This document shows, piece by piece, positions 31,481 to 34,149 of a stretch of 34,149 nt of DNA. The stretch spans positions 1 through 34,149 of the forward strand of contig JAUCBJ010001108.1 in NCBI GenBank assembly GCA_032718475.1, in the 5' to 3' direction. Position 1 is the first letter of the stretch, and each line of letters begins with the position of its first letter. The notes under the pieces are model-generated. The model was not told where the DNA came from, made no database searches, and was given only the letters and a program-made list of their open reading frames with translations. This DNA is from Nemertoderma westbladi (lineage: Eukaryota > Xenacoelomorpha > Nemertodermatida > Nemertodermatidae). A program made the translations under genes and the position numbers.

Positions 31481-32005
31481 GCTTAATCCGGTCTCCTCGT
31501 TGTTTAATGTGTACTATGTGAGCGTCTCCCGTAACGCGTTGTTCGGTTGGGTTTGTCTCCTCTCGATTGTCTCCACTCTCCGTAGTTTTCTGTAGTAGTA
31601 CGTCATCCCTCGTTTATTCTCGCTCCGTCGCCACACTCGGAAAATACAAGTAGCATATAATTTTAAACTGCAAAAATCTAATTAGTGGATAATACGATAT
31701 TTTTGAGTGTAATATTATTTTGTAGATCAGCGAAAACCCATAATGTCTTAAAATCAGGTTGATTTGGTAATAATTTTTTATTATCAAATTTGTGGTAATT
31801 GTACATATTTTACGATATTGTATGATATATTTCAGTGTCATATTCGTGATCAGCATCCCTAAAACACATATGGTCATAAAATCAATTTAATTATCAATAA
31901 TCAATCAAATCAATTATCATATTAGCACTAAGACTTGTTTTTTTCGTGCCCCAGGGGGCATATCAAAACGACCAAAACCAGTTACCACAGGGTACATGCT
32001 AAAAA
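31481..32005. other. Intergenic, no gene seen
   Basis: Sequence changes from mixed composition to AT-rich. A short palindrome, TGCCCCAGGGGGCA, lies near 31947. Confidence 0.4.
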
Positions 32006-32064
32006 GTAGAATGGGCTAGAATAATGTAGAATGAGCTAGAATGACCTGGAATGATCTAGAATGA
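32006..32064. repeat. Short CTAGAATGA tandem repeat
   Basis: Roughly five copies of CTAGAATGANN or close variants directly before the MITE-like element. Similar copies (CTAGAATGACCT, CTAGAATGAGCT) follow it at 32707-32740, so the element appears to have inserted into this repeat. Confidence 0.7.
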
Positions 32065-32067
32065 TTA

Positions 32068-32662
32068 TTATATTTTATTTATATTTACGTCAAGCTACTA
32101 ATAGTAAAAAACCGTACCGGTAGGTATGTACAACAAGTAAATAAAAAAGGGCAGGGCAGGGCAGAGCAGGGCAAGACTGTGCACAACCACATCATGACGC
32201 ACCGCGGCGAGCCCAATACACGTTGGCTGACTGACTGGCGTGAGCTTTTTAAACATTTCAAAGTTATTGCTAGGCACCCACTGCGGCCTGTTCTGCAAAG
32301 CTTGAAATGTACTATATTCGCACGCGCCAGCCAGTTATCAACAAGCAGAAACGTGATTGGCGCAAGTTTGTTGTGCTGCTTCCCTGTGGTTAGTTAGTAT
32401 GTATCAGCCCCATCACACTTTACCTGTTCTTCTCCTTTGGGAACTAAGCTCTACTGTCGTCCTGCTAGCTTGAGCATCCTGAGAAAGCCCGCTGTATTGG
32501 GGCGAAAACTACCGATCAGCTGTCTGCAGCCAGTTGATCACTGATTACATGCATGTCTGGGTCTCCAGTCGATTTTTTATTTACTTGTACGTACATACTA
32601 CATACTTACCGGTACGGTTTTTTACTATTAGTAGCTTGACGTTAAATATAAATGAAATATAA
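32068..32662. mobile_element. MITE-like element with about 80-bp terminal inverted repeats
   Basis: The left arm at 32068-32148 (TTATATTTTATTTATATTTA ... CAAGTAAATAAAAAA) is mirrored by 32573-32662 as its reverse complement, with a few substitutions and a small insertion. The core of about 424 bp has higher GC and no coding frame. TTA lies at both outer edges and may be a 3-bp target duplication. It is non-autonomous, and its superfamily was not determined. Confidence 0.8.
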
Positions 32663-32995
32663 TTAGCAACTTCTCAAGCTTTCCTTACTACTACTAAATG
32701 TATTCATCTAGAATGACCTAAGAATCACCTAGAATGAGCTATATTAACTTAATAAAGAACAATACCGAACAATAACGAAATAATCCCGACCTATTACGAT
32801 ATATTAAAGAACAATAAGGACCTATAGCGAGCGATGTCGGGATAATACCCACCTATACCGAGCTAACAAGATAATATCAGTCTATACCCCCGAGTAATAA
32901 TACTGAACTACAGTATAAAAATATTGCATAGCTATACCGTGATAATTCTATAAGAAAATTCATTTGATTTCAGTATGTCTTGTTAGGAACCGACA
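32663..32995. other. AT-rich spacer, no gene seen
   Basis: Contains more CTAGAATGA copies and repeated ATAAAGAACAATA / ACCTATA phrases. There is no coding frame. Confidence 0.45.
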
Positions 32996-32997
32996 GT

Positions 32998-34015
32998 TAA
33001 GGTGCGAAGGTCTCTTAAACGTCGTTTCAACAGATTGTTACACAATGTTACAGTGCGCCACGTGCTGCGTGAAGGTCTCTTAGACCTTTCAACAGTTTGT
33101 TACACAATGTTGGAATACGGCATGTGCTGCGCGAAGGTCTTTTAAACGTTTCAACAGCTTATTACAAAATGTTACAATATGCCACGTGCTGCGCGAAGGT
33201 CTTTAAACGTTTCAACAGCTTGTTACACAATGTTACAGTGCGCCACGTGCTGCGCGAAGGTCTTTAAATGTTTCGACAGCTTGTTACACAATGTTACAAT
33301 GCGCCACGTGCTGCGCGAAGGTCTTTAAACGTGTCAACAGCTTGTTACACTATGTTACGTGCTGCGCGAAGGTCTCTTAAACGTTTCAACAGATTGTTAC
33401 AAAATTTTACAATGCTCCACGTGCTGCGCGAAGGTCTTTAAACGTTTCAACAGCTTGTTACACTATGTTACGTGCTGCGCGAAGGTCTCTTAAACGTTTC
33501 CACAGATTGTTACAAAATTTTACAATGCTCCACGTGCTGCGCGAAGGTCTTTAAACGTTTCAACAGCTTGTTACACAATGTTACAGTTCGCCACATGATG
33601 CGCGAAGGTCTCAAACGTTTCAAAAGACTGCTTCAGTATCTCACATACTGCGTGAAGGTCTCTTAAACGTTTCCACAAATTGTTATATTACACCACGTCA
33701 CGTGCTGCGCGAAGGTCTCTCAAACGTTTCATCAGATTGTTACACAATGTTACAGTATCCCATGTGCTGCACGAAGGTATCTTAAACAAACGTTTCAACT
33801 GATTGTTTCAGTATCCCATGTGCTGCAGGAAGGTCTCTTAAACGTTTCATCAGATTGTTACAGTAATCCCATGTGCTGCATGAAGGTCTCTTAAACGTTT
33901 CAACGGATTGTTTCAGTATCTCCCATACTGCGTGAAGGCAGGAAGGTATTTTAATCATTTTAACAGATTTGTTACAGTACCCCACATGCACATGCTGCAT
34001 GAATAAGGTGACCAG
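32998..34015. repeat. 61-bp tandem satellite, about 16 units
   Basis: The unit marker GAAGGT recurs from 33006 to about 33945, mostly 61-62 bp apart and three times 50-51 bp apart. A unit reads CACGTGCTGCGCGAAGGTCT, TTAAACGTTTCAACAGCTTG, TTACACAATGTTACA and so on. Units at the right are the most diverged. Every full unit carries CACGTG (or CATGTG) and the palindrome-rich TTTAAACGTTT. Frames across it are chance. Confidence 0.95.
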
Positions 34016-34149
34016 ATTCACAGAGTGCCAAAGCGTGAACCTAAACTGAGCTCAGTTTGGTCTGAAGAAAAGTCAGTTTATCACCCAGTGAAAAAAATTT
34101 ATTACTCGGGTGAAAAACGCGCCAGGAATGTGTCAGCAGAACTCTGAAC

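Noticed and set aside
31008-31595. Pro-rich minus-strand and Gly-rich plus-strand frames
   Set aside because: They are shadows of the LINE frame and of the G-rich tandem repeat.

Overview
This window is nuclear DNA of an animal. The genes have spliced exons with GT/AG introns, the DNA between them is AT-rich, and there is a eukaryotic-type tRNA with internal A/B boxes plus dense LTR, LINE, SINE and DNA-transposon remains. The palindromes TAGGCCTA and ACCGGTA recur far more often than base composition predicts, and one SINE carries a Deu-type central domain. Both fit a marine invertebrate deuterostome, perhaps an echinoderm. The species cannot be fixed from sequence alone.

Layout. 1-3.0 kb: 3' half of a Ty3/gypsy-type pol gene (RT end, RNase H, integrase) with a complete PHD finger at its C-terminus, then a polypurine tract and a 3' LTR. 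4.1-4.85 kb: a 68-bp satellite. 5.5-7.4 kb: a hAT-like non-autonomous DNA transposon with an 8-bp target duplication. Nested in it is a foldback-like element whose inverted arms are minisatellite. 8.1-12.6 kb and 16.4-21.9 kb: a recent direct segmental duplication, each copy holding a two-exon C2H2 zinc-finger gene. Copy A is open. Copy B is disrupted in exon 1 but open across the fingers, and most finger differences lie at DNA-contact positions. Copy A gained a tRNA-like hairpin element in its intron; copy B gained one or two LINE fragments. 12.6-16.4 kb between the copies has no recognisable gene. 23.9-25.6 kb: a two-exon gene for an unrecognised protein with a Cys/His-rich N-terminus. 27.4-28.2 kb: two different tRNA-derived SINEs. 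29.1 kb: a complete tRNA-Arg(ACG) gene. 29.8-31.3 kb: a LINE reverse transcriptase lacking its endonuclease. 32.1-32.7 kb: a MITE-like element with about 80-bp inverted repeats. 33.0-34.0 kb: a 61-bp satellite.

Only three loci look like host genes: zinc-finger copy A, the 24-kb gene and the tRNA. Most of the rest is mobile or repetitive DNA. The duplicated pair is the most informative part, because each copy serves as the empty-site control for insertions in the other.
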